Positions 1-9,823 of a DNA stretch of 64,000 nt are shown in pieces; position 1 is the first letter of the stretch, and each line of letters begins with the position of its first letter. A program made the position numbers and the translations under genes. The notes beneath the pieces are model-generated. The model saw only the letters and a program-made list of their open reading frames with translations, was not told where the DNA came from and ran no database searches. The stretch is from positions 1 to 64,000 of the forward strand of contig NZ_JACCKX010000002.1 of the NCBI RefSeq assembly GCF_013423955.1, read 5' to 3'. Source of the DNA: Ottowia beijingensis. GTDB taxonomy: Bacteria; Pseudomonadota; Gammaproteobacteria; Burkholderiales; Burkholderiaceae_C.

Positions 1-512
1 AGCATCAGCTCTGGCTCGGGGCCAGGGTGGTGGCTAGTTCGAGCGCGCTTGCGGCCGTAGGGCAGTTCCACGGCCTTCACGCCGGCCAGGCCACCGAGGC
101 CGACCGACTCGAGCAGTTCCATGGCTCTGGCGTCATGCACGCTCAACGCTTTCTCATGGCGCCAGAACTCGAAGGACGCGCTTTGCCTGCGCTGAAGCGC
201 AACCCGCACGTTTTGCAACACGGTGAGATGCGGGAACGTGGCCGAGATCTGGAAGGACCGGACGATGCCCCTGCGAGCAGTTTTCGCGGGGGTCTCGTGG
301 GTGATGTCGTCGCCGCGGTAGCGGATGGTGCCGCTGGACACCGGCAGAAACTTCGTCAGCAAGTTGAACACCGTCGTCTTGCCAGCGCCGTTAGGGCCGA
401 TCAGGGCGTGGATCGAACCCCGGCGCACGCGCAGGTTGACCTTGTTCACGGCAGTGAAGCCACTGAACGTCTTGGTGAGATCGGTGGTCTCGAGGATGGT
501 GTCGGATCCCAT
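1..512 (-). CDS. ABC transporter ATP-binding protein, LivG type (3' end outside window)
   Basis: This is the ATPase subunit of a branched-chain amino acid/HAAT-type ABC importer; in catabolic islands this family often imports aromatic or alicyclic acids. The ATG at 510-512 is followed by the Walker A motif GPNGAGKT at about residue 36, a Q-loop region (RSFQIS) and FPHLTVLQNV, all typical of LivG. The C-terminal part, with the signature motif and Walker B, lies beyond the left edge. The frame slips by one base near position 45, where GRKRA should continue as LELATTLA; this is probably a lost G or C. The operator-like palindrome at 731-753 lies about 220 bp upstream, so the gene may belong to the same MarR regulon as the catabolic genes. 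The substrate is inferred from context only. Confidence 0.85.
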   Translation of the reverse strand, partial: MGSDTILETTDLTKTFSGFTAVNKVNLRVRRGSIHALIGPNGAGKTTVFNLLTKFLPVSSGTIRYRGDDITHETPAKTARRGIVRSFQISATFPHLTVLQNVRVALQRRQSASFEFWRHEKALSVHDARAMELLESVGLGGLAGVKAVELPYGRKRARTSHHPGPEPELM

Positions 513-1337
513 GGGCGTCCTTCTCGGGCTGATGGTGGGCAGAGCGGCGCGTCAGGCGTTGCGGGAGGCGAGGGCCTCGGTCGCATTCGGTCGTCGCCGG
601 GTGGCTAAATCGGTCGTGCGAAGCTGTCGGGAAGAAGTGGGCCGGCCCGGGTGGACGGCCCTTGGAAGCAGATACCGGATCCCATACGTTGTCTCGTGAA
701 ACTTCTTGAAGTCTTTTGGATGCCGAGAATATACGTCAATAACTTGATATAAAAACTAGGGAAAACCTGGGGCTTTTACTGTGGTGTGAGAGATGTGGGT
801 GGTTAAGGTATATAAGGATGTAGATGTGAATCCGGGGTGTCCTTGGCTCTGGCTCCTGTTTGGGGTGCCATGTTTCCCTGATGAACTGCTGGGCGCCAAG
901 GCCGCGAGACACTGCGCGAGCGGCCGCGAAGTCCGTCGCCGTGATGGGCTTTGTGTGACTAGGCCGCTTTTCCTTTCGGGCCGCGGGCGTCAGCTTGTCG
1001 GACAGCGGGGTGATGACTTCCTTGAACGACTCTTGGCGACGCCGATGATCCGGGCGACCGCGGCAACTGCGGTAAAGCGCCGACATGAGGAGTGCCCCAT
1101 CTCTTGGCGAGTACCTGACGGGCAATTTGGGCCCGGCCTTCAATCCAAAGGGGTTTATGTCAACATCCTTGCGCAAAGCCGCTAAGATGGACAAATGGCT
1201 GTCGATGCTCGCGGCGCTTAGGAAGACGCGTTTTCGCGGATCGCGGTACGGCGCCTGTCCGTCGTTCCCGTGAGGTGTTCAGCTACCTGATGGCTCGGTT
1301 CTGAACTCTTTGAAGCTCCTGACTACTAACCTGCGCA
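513..1337. other. 825-bp stretch without a convincing gene
   Basis: An open frame on the minus strand (736-1194) can be read, but it has no recognisable family and its C-terminus is low-complexity and unlike a folded protein. A plus-strand frame at 793-1185 covers the same bases. The stretch is less GC-rich than its neighbours near 700-800 and contains the operator-like palindrome at 731-753. It may hold promoters for the ABC transporter (leftward) and the MarR gene (rightward). A decayed gene cannot be excluded. Confidence 0.5.
731..753. promoter_or_regulatory. Operator-like palindrome, copy 1 (putative MarR site)
   Basis: The core TCAATAACTTGATATAAA is shared exactly with the site at 3484-3501. 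It is built from the inverted half-sites TCAA and TTGA around TAAC. It lies upstream of the ABC ATPase gene (start 512, leftward). MarR proteins normally bind such 16-20 bp imperfect palindromes. Assignment to the MarR gene at 1338 is inference from proximity and recurrence. Confidence 0.6.
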
Positions 1338-1848
1338 TGTCTGATAACGAAAACTACGATCAATCGGTTTCCGCCGTTCACAACCGATTGTTTTTCGCCT
1401 GTTCCAAGCTGGCAACACCTTGATCGCCAGTCCGTCAAGGAGCTTGGCATCACCACAGTCCAGTGGGCGACGCTGGGAGCCTTGTCGCGTAAGCAGGTGA
1501 AGGATGGAATGTCGTTTTCCGACCTGGCGGACTATCTGGTCGTGAGCCGCCAGAGTCTCGATGGGGTTCTCAAGCGCCTGGAGCGCGAAGGGCACGTGGC
1601 TCGCGTCGTGGATCCAGCTGATAGGCGCGCCAAGAAAGTTGTGATGCTGCCACCGGGTCGGGCGTTCTGGGACGGAATCCAGCCAAGAATCTACGAGTTC
1701 TATCGTCAAGCGGTGGCAAGCTTTCGCTTCGACGACAAGATCTCTGCTGCACCACATTAACCAGCTCAATGACGGGATGTCGAAGGTCGCCTTGAAATGG
1801 ATGCTATCCCTGAGGAAGATGAGGGCTAGAACCGAGATTCCGAGGTGA
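1338..1848 (+). CDS. MarR family transcriptional regulator (frameshifted reading)
   Basis: This is a winged-helix repressor of about 165 residues. From ATG 1338 the N-terminus reads MSDNENYDQS. The core is recognisable: LGITTVQWATLGALSRK (helix 2-3), SFSDLADYLVVSRQSLDGVLKRLEREGHVARV (recognition helix), and the wing signature DPADRRAKKV with its DxR pattern. Bridging slips near 1397, 1420 and 1740 are needed to keep the MarR fold and a C-terminal helix, LLHHINQLNDGMSKVALKW; the stop is at 1846. R. palustris controls its cyclohexanecarboxylate genes (badHI, aliAB) with the MarR protein BadR, and this gene lies beside badHI homologues, so a BadR-like repressor sensing a CoA intermediate is plausible. 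The slips could be sequencing errors or a real lesion. Confidence 0.8.
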
Positions 1849-1988
1849 GTTATCGTCCGCTGTAGGGCGTTCTGGTTGAGCGTCATGGCTAGGGCGCCAC
1901 GTCGCCGGAGGTGGATCCGAGGCAATGCAACGGCAACGGTGGTTCAAGCGTTTGCTTGATCGGGAGCAAGGGTGTCCGTCTGCACGCC

Positions 1989-2285
1989 TCACGAAACTTC
2001 GCCAAATCCTTCCACGATCATGAGAGATCCTTTCGAGGCTCCTTGGCGAATTGGTACCAGCGCCTGGTACTCGGGTGATTCGTACCAGGCGCGGGCTTGG
2101 GCCACGGACGGGAACTCCAGGACGACGAGGCGGTCTGCTGGAAGCGCTCCTTCGCGCAGTTCCTTGGCTCCGTTGCGGATGAGGTACTTGCCGCCATGGG
2201 CTGCGATCGTTGCAGGTGCGCCTGCTGCATAGGCATAGCTTGACGGATCTTCCACGTCAATGAATGCCAGCACGTAGCCTTTCAT
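1989..2285 (-). CDS. DUF1330 family protein
   Basis: A 98-residue protein of the DUF1330 family (dimeric alpha/beta ferredoxin-like fold). The sequence shows the family pattern: an N-terminal strand (GYVLAFIDVED), a central GGKYLIRNG turn, a LVVLEFPSVAQARAWYESPEYQ segment and an R-rich end. The enzymatic role of the family is unknown; it often accompanies aromatic or CoA-ester catabolism genes. It lies 30 bp downstream of the quinone oxidoreductase on the same strand, suggesting a two-gene operon divergent from the MFS importer. Confidence 0.85.
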   Translation of the reverse strand: MKGYVLAFIDVEDPSSYAYAAGAPATIAAHGGKYLIRNGAKELREGALPADRLVVLEFPSVAQARAWYESPEYQALVPIRQGASKGSLMIVEGFGEVS

Positions 2286-2315
2286 CCAAGTCTCCGAAGT
2301 GAGTAGTGAACAGTG

Positions 2316-3307
2316 CTAGTGGATGGTTAGGACAAGCTTCCCGATCACCCTCTTGATGTCAGCCGGGCGGCTGCGTCAGCGAAAGATTCAAGAGCGAACA
2401 CTTGCGTGATGTGTGGGCGCAAGAGTCCCTGCAGGTAGAGTTCGTTCAGTTTTGCTTGAGCCTCTGCGACGAGCTCGGGCGAGTAGGTCGGGTAGTCCGT
2501 CCACTGCATACCGGAGACAGAGATGTTCTTGAGCAGCAGGTAGGAGCCTTTGATCACCGGAATCTTGCCAGCGGCGAACCCGATGATCACCGCCCGGCCG
2601 CGCCGCGCGAGCGAGCGAATGCACGCATCGAACACATCGCCGCCCACGGGATCGAGGAAGACGTCGGCTCCTTTTCCATTCGTAGCGCGATGCACTTGCT
2701 CGCGAGTGGACTCGGGAAGGTTGGCGGCCGAGAGGTCAATCACCTCATCGGCTCCGGATTGATGCACTGCTTTCGCCTGGGCTTCCGAGGTCACGCCCGC
2801 GAGGACTTTCGCGCCTAGGGCCTTGGCGATCTGAACGGCGGCAAGCCCTACACCCCCGGCAGCTCCACTGATCAGCACGGTCTCTCCGTTGCGGAAATTG
2901 CCGCGGTCCGTGAGCGCAAAGTACGCCGTCTGGTACACGAGGCCCATCGCGGCCGCATCAGCGAAGGGCATTTCTGTTGGTATCTTTGTTGCGCTCGACT
3001 GAGGAACGGACAGGCGACTTGCGAAGCAGCCGTTCTCCACTTGGGCCACAACGTGGTCCCCTTGCTTGAAGGTGCGGACGTTCGGGCCGACGGCCTCCAC
3101 GATGCCAGCTGCGTCCTTTCCAGGAGTGAACGGGCGCTCGGGAAGGATTTGGTACTTCCCGCTCATGACCAGGAGATCGGGAAAGTTGAGAGACGCTGCT
3201 TTGACAGCGATCAGGATGTCATCGGAGCCGACAACCGGTTCGGCCACTTCTTCGACGTGATGTGTGCGAGGGTCCTCGCTGAACTGACGAATGAGTACGG
3301 CTTTCAT
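2316..3307 (-). CDS. Zinc-free quinone oxidoreductase-like MDR protein
   Basis: This is a medium-chain dehydrogenase/reductase of the NADPH:quinone oxidoreductase branch, about 330 residues. The start at MKAVLIRQFS (3307) fits the family better than the in-frame upstream Met at 3343, which is preceded by a proline-rich stretch. The N-terminal GroES-like domain lacks zinc-binding cysteines. The Rossmann motif is ISGAAGGVGLAAVQIAKALGA at about residue 145. The frame ends early at 2345; a one-base slip near 2360 restores the expected tail DIKRVIGKLVLTIH, ending at 2316. It may reduce an enone or enoyl-CoA-derived ketone, but the substrate is not deducible. Confidence 0.85.
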
Positions 3308-3651
3308 GCTGCTCGGAGGGGGGGGGTGATGGGGACGTGTCAAAACTACGGACTCAAGTTGCCCAATTCTGCTGATGATTCTGATGCGTCGATTCTTGGA
3401 ATTATGTAATCATATTTGCATAGATCGGTTTGATTTTCCGTATAAATATAGGTGTAAACCCTAGTCTTTAGAGAAATTATGTATCAATAACTTGATATAA
3501 ATTGCTGGCTCTGCAAAGATCGCGCCGTCGCTAGAGCGATGGGCTGCGCGCAGGTCTGTTCTGGTCGCTTGTGCTTCGCATGAGCGCGCCGATGTAGCAC
3601 GTCTTGGTCGTGGTTCCGATGTATCCCTACCGAAACAAGGAGACAAGACCC
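3308..3651. promoter_or_regulatory. Divergent promoter region with operator
   Basis: This 344-bp gap separates the leftward oxidoreductase operon from the rightward MFS gene. The middle part (about 3395-3500) is markedly AT-rich. It holds the second operator palindrome at 3478-3503. No further gene is seen. Promoters for both directions are expected here; I could not fix -35/-10 boxes with confidence. Confidence 0.6.
3478..3503. promoter_or_regulatory. Operator-like palindrome, copy 2 (putative MarR site)
   Basis: TATCAATAACTTGATA is a perfect inverted repeat with 6-bp arms around TAAC. An 18-bp core is identical to the copy at 734-753. It sits about 150 bp upstream of the MFS gene and about 170 bp upstream of the divergent oxidoreductase gene, so one bound repressor could control both. 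Confidence 0.65.
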
Positions 3652-4997
3652 ATGCGAGAGATCAACGTGCACGAACTTGCCGATGAGGCCAAGTTCAATC
3701 GTTTCCATGCCAAGGTGCTGGCCTGGTGCTTCGTGGTCATCATCATTGATGGCTATGATTTGGCGGTCGCTGGAGCGGCGCTTCCGGCCATCATGAAGGA
3801 GATGGGCGTGGAAGCCGCGACCGCTGGCTTCATGGCCAGCTCGGCTCTGTTCGGGATGATGTTCGGCGCTATCTTTCTGGGCGCGCTGTCGGACAAGATC
3901 GGCCGCCGTTGGACGATCTCTCTTTGTGTTTCTCTTCAGCGTATTCACCGCGGCAGCGGGGCTGACCAAAGATCCTGTCACCTTCAGCATCGCGCGCTTC
4001 ATCGCGGGCTGGGCATTGGCGGCGTGATGCCGAACATCACAGCTCAGATGACCGAGTACGCGCCCAAGCGGATCCGGAGTTTCCTGACGACCGTGATGTT
4101 TTCCGGCTACGCCATCGGCGGCATTCTGGCTGCCGTGCTGGGAAAGCAGTTCATTGCGCAGTTTGGCTGGCAGATCGTGTTCTTTGCCGCCGGTGTCCCG
4201 GTGCTGCTGATCCCCTTCATCCTGAAGTCGATGCCTGAATCGCTGTCGTTCCTGGTATCCCGGCGAGACAGTGCGCAACTGCGTCAGATCGCCCAATCCA
4301 TCGATCCGGGGTTGAAGATCGGCGCCAACGACACCTTCCATCCGCCTCGGGCCACCAATGCTGGGGCCGGTGCCACCGTAGCGCAACTGTTCCAAGATGG
4401 GCGCGGACTGAGCACGGTGATGTTCTGGGTGGCTTTCTTCACTGGCTTGTTCATGATCTACGCGCTCAGCACCTGGCTGACGAAGCTGATGGCCATGTCG
4501 GGCTACAGCCTTGGCTCCGCATTGAGTTTGTCATCGCACTCAATGTGGGTGCGGTGATCGGATCGATCGGCGGCGGGTGGCTTGCGGACCGGTTCCACAT
4601 CAAATGGGTCGTGGTCTGCATGTACGCGTTGGGCGGCGTCTTCCTGTACATGATGACGCTGAAAACCTCGACGGAGGTGCTCTATTTCATCATCGCAGCG
4701 GTTGGGGCTTGCTCGACGGGGGCGCAAATTGTGGTCTACGCCTACAGCGGCCAGTACTACCCGTCAGACATTCGGTCCACCGGCATCGGCATGGCGTCGG
4801 GCATCGGGCGCATGGGGGCGATCGCTGCGCCTTTGCTGATCGGGTTGATCGTGTCCCTGCAACTTCCTCTTGAGCAGAACTTCCTGGTCATCGGTGCCGC
4901 AGGCGTTGTGGGAGCGATTGCGCTTGCGTGCATCAACCATGGCCGATCGGCTTCGGAACTGACCCTCAAGACCCTCAAGACGAGTACTGCCACGTGA
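3652..4997 (+). CDS. MFS aromatic acid:H+ symporter family (AAHS) transporter
   Basis: This is an inner-membrane importer for aromatic or related carboxylates, about 450 residues and 12 membrane segments, related to PcaK/BenK. The start at 3652 follows AAGGAGACAAG. Helix 1 carries the family motif around DGYDLAVAGAALP, and the loop 2-3 signature reads GALSDKIGRRW. The middle (LFSVFTAAAGLTKDP to GLGIGGVMPN) is read in another frame between about 3925 and 4008. A third slip near 4525 joins the last third (FVIALNVGAVIGSIGGGWLADR), so three indels are needed. It leads the catabolic cluster and has the operator at 3478 in front. Confidence 0.85.
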
Positions 4998-5310
4998 GTG
5001 GCATGGATGTGGGGCCTCGCGGCCTGGCCAGGTGCTGCTAGCCCAACCTCGCCTTGCCGGGGAGGGGCGCCGCGCGTCGAATGCGAGTTCCACACCTGGT
5101 TCGGCATCCCCGCACGCCTGTAGGAGCTGTCATCGTCGTAGCGCCGATCGCTTTCATTTGTGTAGTGATGTTGATGGTTATTTGGATTGAGATGTTATAT
5201 GAAGTAGGTGTTAACCCTGTATTTCTCAAATAAAATACGTCATGATCTTGACGTAAATTGATGGGGCGAGGATCATTGCACTCACCCCAAACCCAGCACG
5301 AGAGACAAAC
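4998..5310. promoter_or_regulatory. Intergenic promoter region before the FadH-like gene
   Basis: This 313-bp gap has a GC-rich first half, where no clear terminator is seen. Its second half, from about 5150, is AT-rich and contains the third operator palindrome at 5235-5258, about 53 bp before the next start. It probably carries the main promoter of the downstream acyl-CoA catabolic operon. Confidence 0.6.
5235..5258. promoter_or_regulatory. Operator-like palindrome, copy 3 (putative MarR site)
   Basis: TACGTCATGATCTTGACGTA has perfect 7-bp arms (TACGTCA/TGACGTA) separated by 6 bp. It shares the TACGTCA left arm and TTGA right core with the copies at 731 and 3478. It lies 53 bp before the FadH-like start, a position where a repressor would block transcription. 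Confidence 0.65.
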
Positions 5311-7335
5311 ATGTCAACCTATCCACACCTCCTGAGCCCCTGCGCGTCGCTGGGGTAGATCTGCCGAACCGCATGGTGATGGGCGCAATGCATACGCGCC
5401 TGGAAACAATGGATCGTCCCCATGAAAGACTGGCGGCCTTCTACGCGGCCCGTGCCGCAGGTGAGATCGGCCTCATCCTTACCGGCGGCTACTCCCGTGC
5501 CCGAAGGGGTGATGGATGAAGGTGGTCTGGTGCTGCAAAAGCCCGGGGATTTGGGCGAGCATCGCGCGATCACCTCGGCGGTGAATGAGGCCGGTGGACG
5601 CATCGTCCTGCAGATTCTTCACGCAGGCCGTTATGCCAAGGTGTCCACCTGTGTGGCGCCGTCGGCCGGCAAGGCGCGGATCAACGTCTTTCCTCCACGT
5701 GCGCTGACGACCGAAGAGGTCTGGGCAACGGTCGAGAGCTTTGCGAACACATCGGCACTGGCAGAGCAGGCTGGCTACGTGGGTGTCGAAATCATGGGCT
5801 CCGAGGGCTACCTGATCAACGAGTTCACCGCAGCATTGACCAATCAGCGCGACGACGAGTTCGGCGGCGACTTTGATCGCCGGATCCGCTTCCCCTGAAA
5901 TCGTGAAGGCCGTGCGGGCGCGGGTCTCGCCCGAATTCATGGTCATCTACCGCATCTCGTCCATCGACCTGATGGACGGGGGTATGACCGGCGAAGAAGT
6001 GGCCGAACTCGCCCGCCGGGTCGAAGCGGCGGGTGCCGACATGATCAACACCGGCATCGGCTGGCACGAATCGTCCGTGCCGACCATGGCAGCGCCGGTC
6101 CCGCGTGCGGCATGGATCGACGCGATCCGCAACGTGAAGCGTGCGGTCGGCATTCCGGTGATGGCGTCCAACCGCATCAATGCTCCTGATGTGGCTGAAG
6201 AGATCATCGCTTCCGGCGCTGCCGATCTGGTTTCGATGGCCCGTCCGCTGCTCGCCGATCCCGAGTTCGCCCGCAAGACGCGCGAGAACCGCGCCGACGA
6301 GATCAATACCTGCATCGCCTGCAACCAAGCCTGCCTTGACCGCATTTTTACCGACCGCGTGGCGACTTGCCTGGTGAACCCGAGGGCAGGGCGCGAGATC
6401 GAGTTCGACGATAGCAAGACCACCGCGCCCAAGCATTTCGCCGTTGTCGGTGGCGGCCTGCCGGCATGGCCTTTGCGATCAATGCCGCGCAGCGTGGTCA
6501 TCGGGTCACCTTGTTCGAGGCAGGCGATCAGCTCGGTGGCCAACTGAATATGGCTCGCAAAGTGCCGGGCAAGAACGAGTTCAACGAAATGCTGCGCTAC
6601 TTCCGGGTCTCGCTGGAGCGCCTGAAGGTCGCGGTGCATCTGAAAACCCGAGCCGATGCGGAGGATCTCGCCGCGCGTGTGCGTTCGGGTGAGTTCGACG
6701 AGGTGGTGATTGCGACGGGCGTGATCCCGCGCGAGCCCGAGATCAAAGGCCTTGATCACCCGAAGGTGGTCAGCTACCTGGATGTGCTGGCCAACGGCGT
6801 GCCGGTGGGCAACAAGGTCGCTATCATCGGCGCGGGCGGAATCGGCTTCGACGTGGCCGAGTACCTGGTCGGCAGTGCCGAGGAGTCGCTCAAGCCAAAG
6901 GTATTCATGGATGCCTGGGGTGTGGATACGGCCATTCGCAGCGCGGGCGGGCTCAAGGCGCCTGCGCAGCACGGCACCGAGCGCGTCATCCACATGTTCC
7001 AACGCAAGCCCGAGTCACTGGGCAAGAACTTGGGCAAGTCCACCGGGTGGATTCTCAAGGCCAAGCTGCGCAAGGCAGGCGTGGCGATGACGGCCGGAGC
7101 AAGTTACCAGGCCGTTGACGACCAGGGCCTGCACTACAGCGTGAATGGCGAGGCTCGCGTATTGGACGCGGACACTGTCATCCTCTGCGCGGGACAGCTC
7201 TCGAACCGGACGCTGTTTGATGGTTTGGCCGAGCGAGGCGTCAAGCCCTACGTGATCGGCGGAGCCGATGTTGCTGCCGAATTGGACGCATTGCGCGCCA
7301 TCGACCAGGCAACGCGTCTGGCCGTTTCGTTCTGA
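5311..7335 (+). CDS. FadH-like NAD(P)H:2,4-dienoyl-CoA reductase / old-yellow-enzyme family (frameshifted)
   Basis: This multidomain flavo-iron-sulfur reductase is about 674 residues long, the usual FadH length. Residues 1-360 form the FMN TIM barrel (LPNRMVMGAMHTRLE, LQILHAGRY, GSEGYLINEF, MARPLLADPEF). The 4Fe-4S motif C-x2-C-x3-C-x11-C lies at about residues 334-353 (CIACNQACLDR, then TCLVNP). An FAD/NAD domain starts near 375 (HFAVVGGG), with a second dinucleotide motif IIGAGGIG near 510. Slips near 5338, 5500, 5895 and 6465 must be bridged. FadH reduces 2,4-dienoyl-CoA to 3-enoyl-CoA. Beside badHI homologues it could reduce a cyclic diene-carboxyl-CoA; that substrate is inference. Confidence 0.85.
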
Positions 7336-7363
7336 CTTTGACAGCCCTAACTCAGAGACAAGC

Positions 7364-9009
7364 ATGACGAACAAATTCAAACAAGGTCTTGACAAGAACC
7401 CGGCCAACTACCAGCCACTGACCCCGCTGGCGTTGCTCGACCGAGCGGCGGACATCCATCCAGACCGCATCGCTGTCATTCATGGCGAGCGGCGCTATAC
7501 ATGGGCCGCCTACGCCCAGCGTTGCCGCAGCCTGGCACGCGCGTTGATCGGCGCGGGCATCCAGCGTGGAGATACGGTCGCCATCCTCGCGGCCAATATC
7601 CCCGAGATGCTGGAGGCGCAGTTTGGGGTGCCCATGGCGGGCGCTGTCGTCAACTCCATCAACATCCGCCTGGACGCGGCGGCGATCGCCTTCATCCTGC
7701 AGCATTCCGAGACCCGGTTGCTGATGGTGGACCAGCAATTTGCCGAGGTGGCGCGTGCGGCGGTGAAGCTCTCCGGCTTGCAAATGGATGTGGTGGACAT
7801 CCGTGCAAGCGACGTCCCAGACGCCGACCCGGTGGGTGTGATCGACTACGAGCGTTTCCTGGCCGATGCGCCTGCTGATGCGCAGCTGCGCTACCCCGAG
7901 GACGAGTGGGACGCCATCGCGTTGAACTACACCTCGGGAACCACGGGCAACCCCAAGGGCGTGGTCTACCACCACCGTGCGGCCTATCTCAATGCGCTCG
8001 GCACCTCCTCTATGCGCGGTTGAACGTAGGAGTCCCGGTCTACCTGTGGACCTTGCCGCTGTTCCATTGCAACGGCTGGTGCTATGCGTGGGCCCTGGCC
8101 GCCGTGGCCGGGACGAGTGTGTGCCTGCGCAAGGTGGTCGCGGAGGACATCTACGACGCCATCGGCCAGCATAGCGTGACGCATTTCTGCGGCGCCCCGG
8201 CGGTGCTCAGTTCGCTGATCGCAGGCAAGCCGCAGAACTGGAGCAAGCCAAGCTCCCCATCTGGGTCGCCTGCGCCGGAGCCTCGCCGCCAGTGTCGGTG
8301 ATCGCTCAAACCGAGGCCCTGGGCTTCGAGGTGCTGCACGTGTATGGCATGACTGAGCAGCACGGTGTCAACACCACCTGCGTGCCTCAGGATTCGTGGG
8401 CCGCCATGCCGGCTGAAGAGCGTCTGCGCCACATGGGCCGTCAGGGCGTTCGCACGGCGGTCGCGGGAGACATGATGGTGGCCAATCCCCATACCCTGCA
8501 GCCCGTGTCCCGCGACGGCAAGACGATCGGCGAGGTGCTTTTCCGAGGAATCTGGGCATGAAGGGCTACCTCAAGAACCCCGAGGCTACGCGAGAGGCCT
8601 TCGAGGGTGGCTGGATGCACAGTGGCGATCTGGCCGTGGTGTATGAGGACGGCTACATCGAGATCAAGGACCGCTCAAGGACATCATCATTTCCGGCGGC
8701 GAGAACGTCTCTTCCATCGAGGTCGAGGAGGTCCTGTTCACGCACCCGGCGGTGTTCCAGGCCGCGGTGGTCGCCGTGCCGGACGAGAAATGGGGTGAGG
8801 TCCCCTGTGCAGTGCTGGAGCTGCATCCGCAGCACGTCGGCACCTTGACGCAGGAAGAGGTCATCCAGTTCTGCCGCGCCAGGCTACCGGGTTTCAAGAC
8901 GCCGAAGCACGTGCTCTTCGAGCCCATCGTGCGCACTGCCACCGGCAAGCTGCAGAAATTCAAGCTGCGCGACCACGTCGCTCAGGTCATCGCCAACCGC
9001 AATCACTGA
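7364..9009 (+). CDS. Acyl-CoA ligase (AMP-forming), candidate alicyclic/aromatic acid activation (frameshifted)
   Basis: This is an ANL-superfamily CoA ligase of about 548 residues. The AMP-binding motif [11 protein letters not shown] is at about residue 188, the adenine-binding region YGMTEQ near 330, HSGDLA near 418, the hinge motif [16 protein letters not shown] near 440, and the A10 lysine region [10 protein letters not shown] near 526. Slips near 8005, 8240, 8550 and 8680 are bridged. It is closest in style to medium-chain or methylmercaptopropionate-CoA ligases. It follows the FadH-like gene by 28 bp and precedes badH, so it likely activates the imported acid. It could fill the role of AliA, although its sequence type is generic. 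Confidence 0.85.
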
Positions 9010-9037
9010 CTCAATTTATTTACAGGAGAGCATTCCC

Positions 9038-9805
9038 ATGCGTGGACTCAAAGACAAAGTGGCCATCATCACTGGCGCAGCCGGCGGCATCGGGCGCAGC
9101 CTGGTGCAGCGTTTCCTGGAGGAGGGTGCGCGCGTCGCCGCACTGGATCTGAACCAGGCTGGCCTCGATGAAATCAAGGGCCAGTTCCAACAGTACGCGG
9201 GTCAGCTGACCACGGCTCAGCTGGATATCACGGATCACGACGCGGTTGCCAAGGCTGTGCAGAAGATCCACGCCGATCTCAAGCAGATCGACATCCTCGT
9301 CAACAACGCCGGCTGGGACGTGGCCAAGCAGTTTGTCGAGACCACGCCCGATCTGTGGGACAAACTGATCGCGATCAACCTCAAGGGCCCCCTGAGCCTG
9401 CAGCATGCCGTGGTGCCTTTCATGGTGGCGGCCGGCGGCGGCAAGATCGTCAACATCGCCTCCGATGCGGGGCGCGTCGGTTCGTCCGGCGAATCCGTCT
9501 ACTCCGCATGCAAGGGCGGCATCATCGCCTTCAGCAAGACGCTGGCCCGTGAGACGGCACGCAGCAATGTGCGCGTCAACGTGGTGTGCCCGGGGCCCAC
9601 CGATACCGCGCTGCTGCAGTCCTTCACGGGCGGCGGCGAGTTCGGCCAGAAGATCTACGACGGTCTCAAGCGGGCCATTCCCCTGAAGCGCCTTGGCCAG
9701 CCCGAGGACATTCCCGGCGCCGTGGCGTTCCTCTCCAGCGACGACGCCAACTTCATCACCGGCCAGGTCATCTCGGTGTCCGGCGGCCTGACCATGCACG
9801 GCTAA
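9038..9805 (+). CDS. badH: 2-hydroxycyclohexanecarboxyl-CoA dehydrogenase-like SDR (BadH)
   Basis: This intact 255-residue short-chain dehydrogenase starts 7 bp after an AGGAG-type site. The cofactor motif is TGAAGGIG near residue 13, followed by NNAG near 88 and the catalytic YSACK with Tyr near 154 and Lys 158. The stretch SDAGRVGSSGESVYSACKGG and the end TGQVISVSGGLTMHG closely match R. palustris BadH as I remember it. BadH oxidises 2-hydroxycyclohexanecarboxyl-CoA to the 2-keto thioester with NAD+. The gene is followed by badI, as in R. palustris. Confidence 0.88.
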   Translation: MRGLKDKVAIITGAAGGIGRSLVQRFLEEGARVAALDLNQAGLDEIKGQFQQYAGQLTTAQLDITDHDAVAKAVQKIHADLKQIDILVNNAGWDVAKQFVETTPDLWDKLIAINLKGPLSLQHAVVPFMVAAGGGKIVNIASDAGRVGSSGESVYSACKGGIIAFSKTLARETARSNVRVNVVCPGPTDTALLQSFTGGGEFGQKIYDGLKRAIPLKRLGQPEDIPGAVAFLSSDDANFITGQVISVSGGLTMHG

Positions 9806-9823
9806 CCCCACCAGGAGACGACC

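Noticed and set aside
1156-1175. A fourth MarR operator copy (TATGTCAACATCCTTGCGCA)
   Set aside because: It matches only about 12 of 20 positions and lacks symmetrical arms, so it may be chance.
736-1194. 152-codon open frame on the minus strand as a gene
   Set aside because: No family resemblance, low-complexity C-terminus, no ribosome site, and an equally long frame on the other strand.
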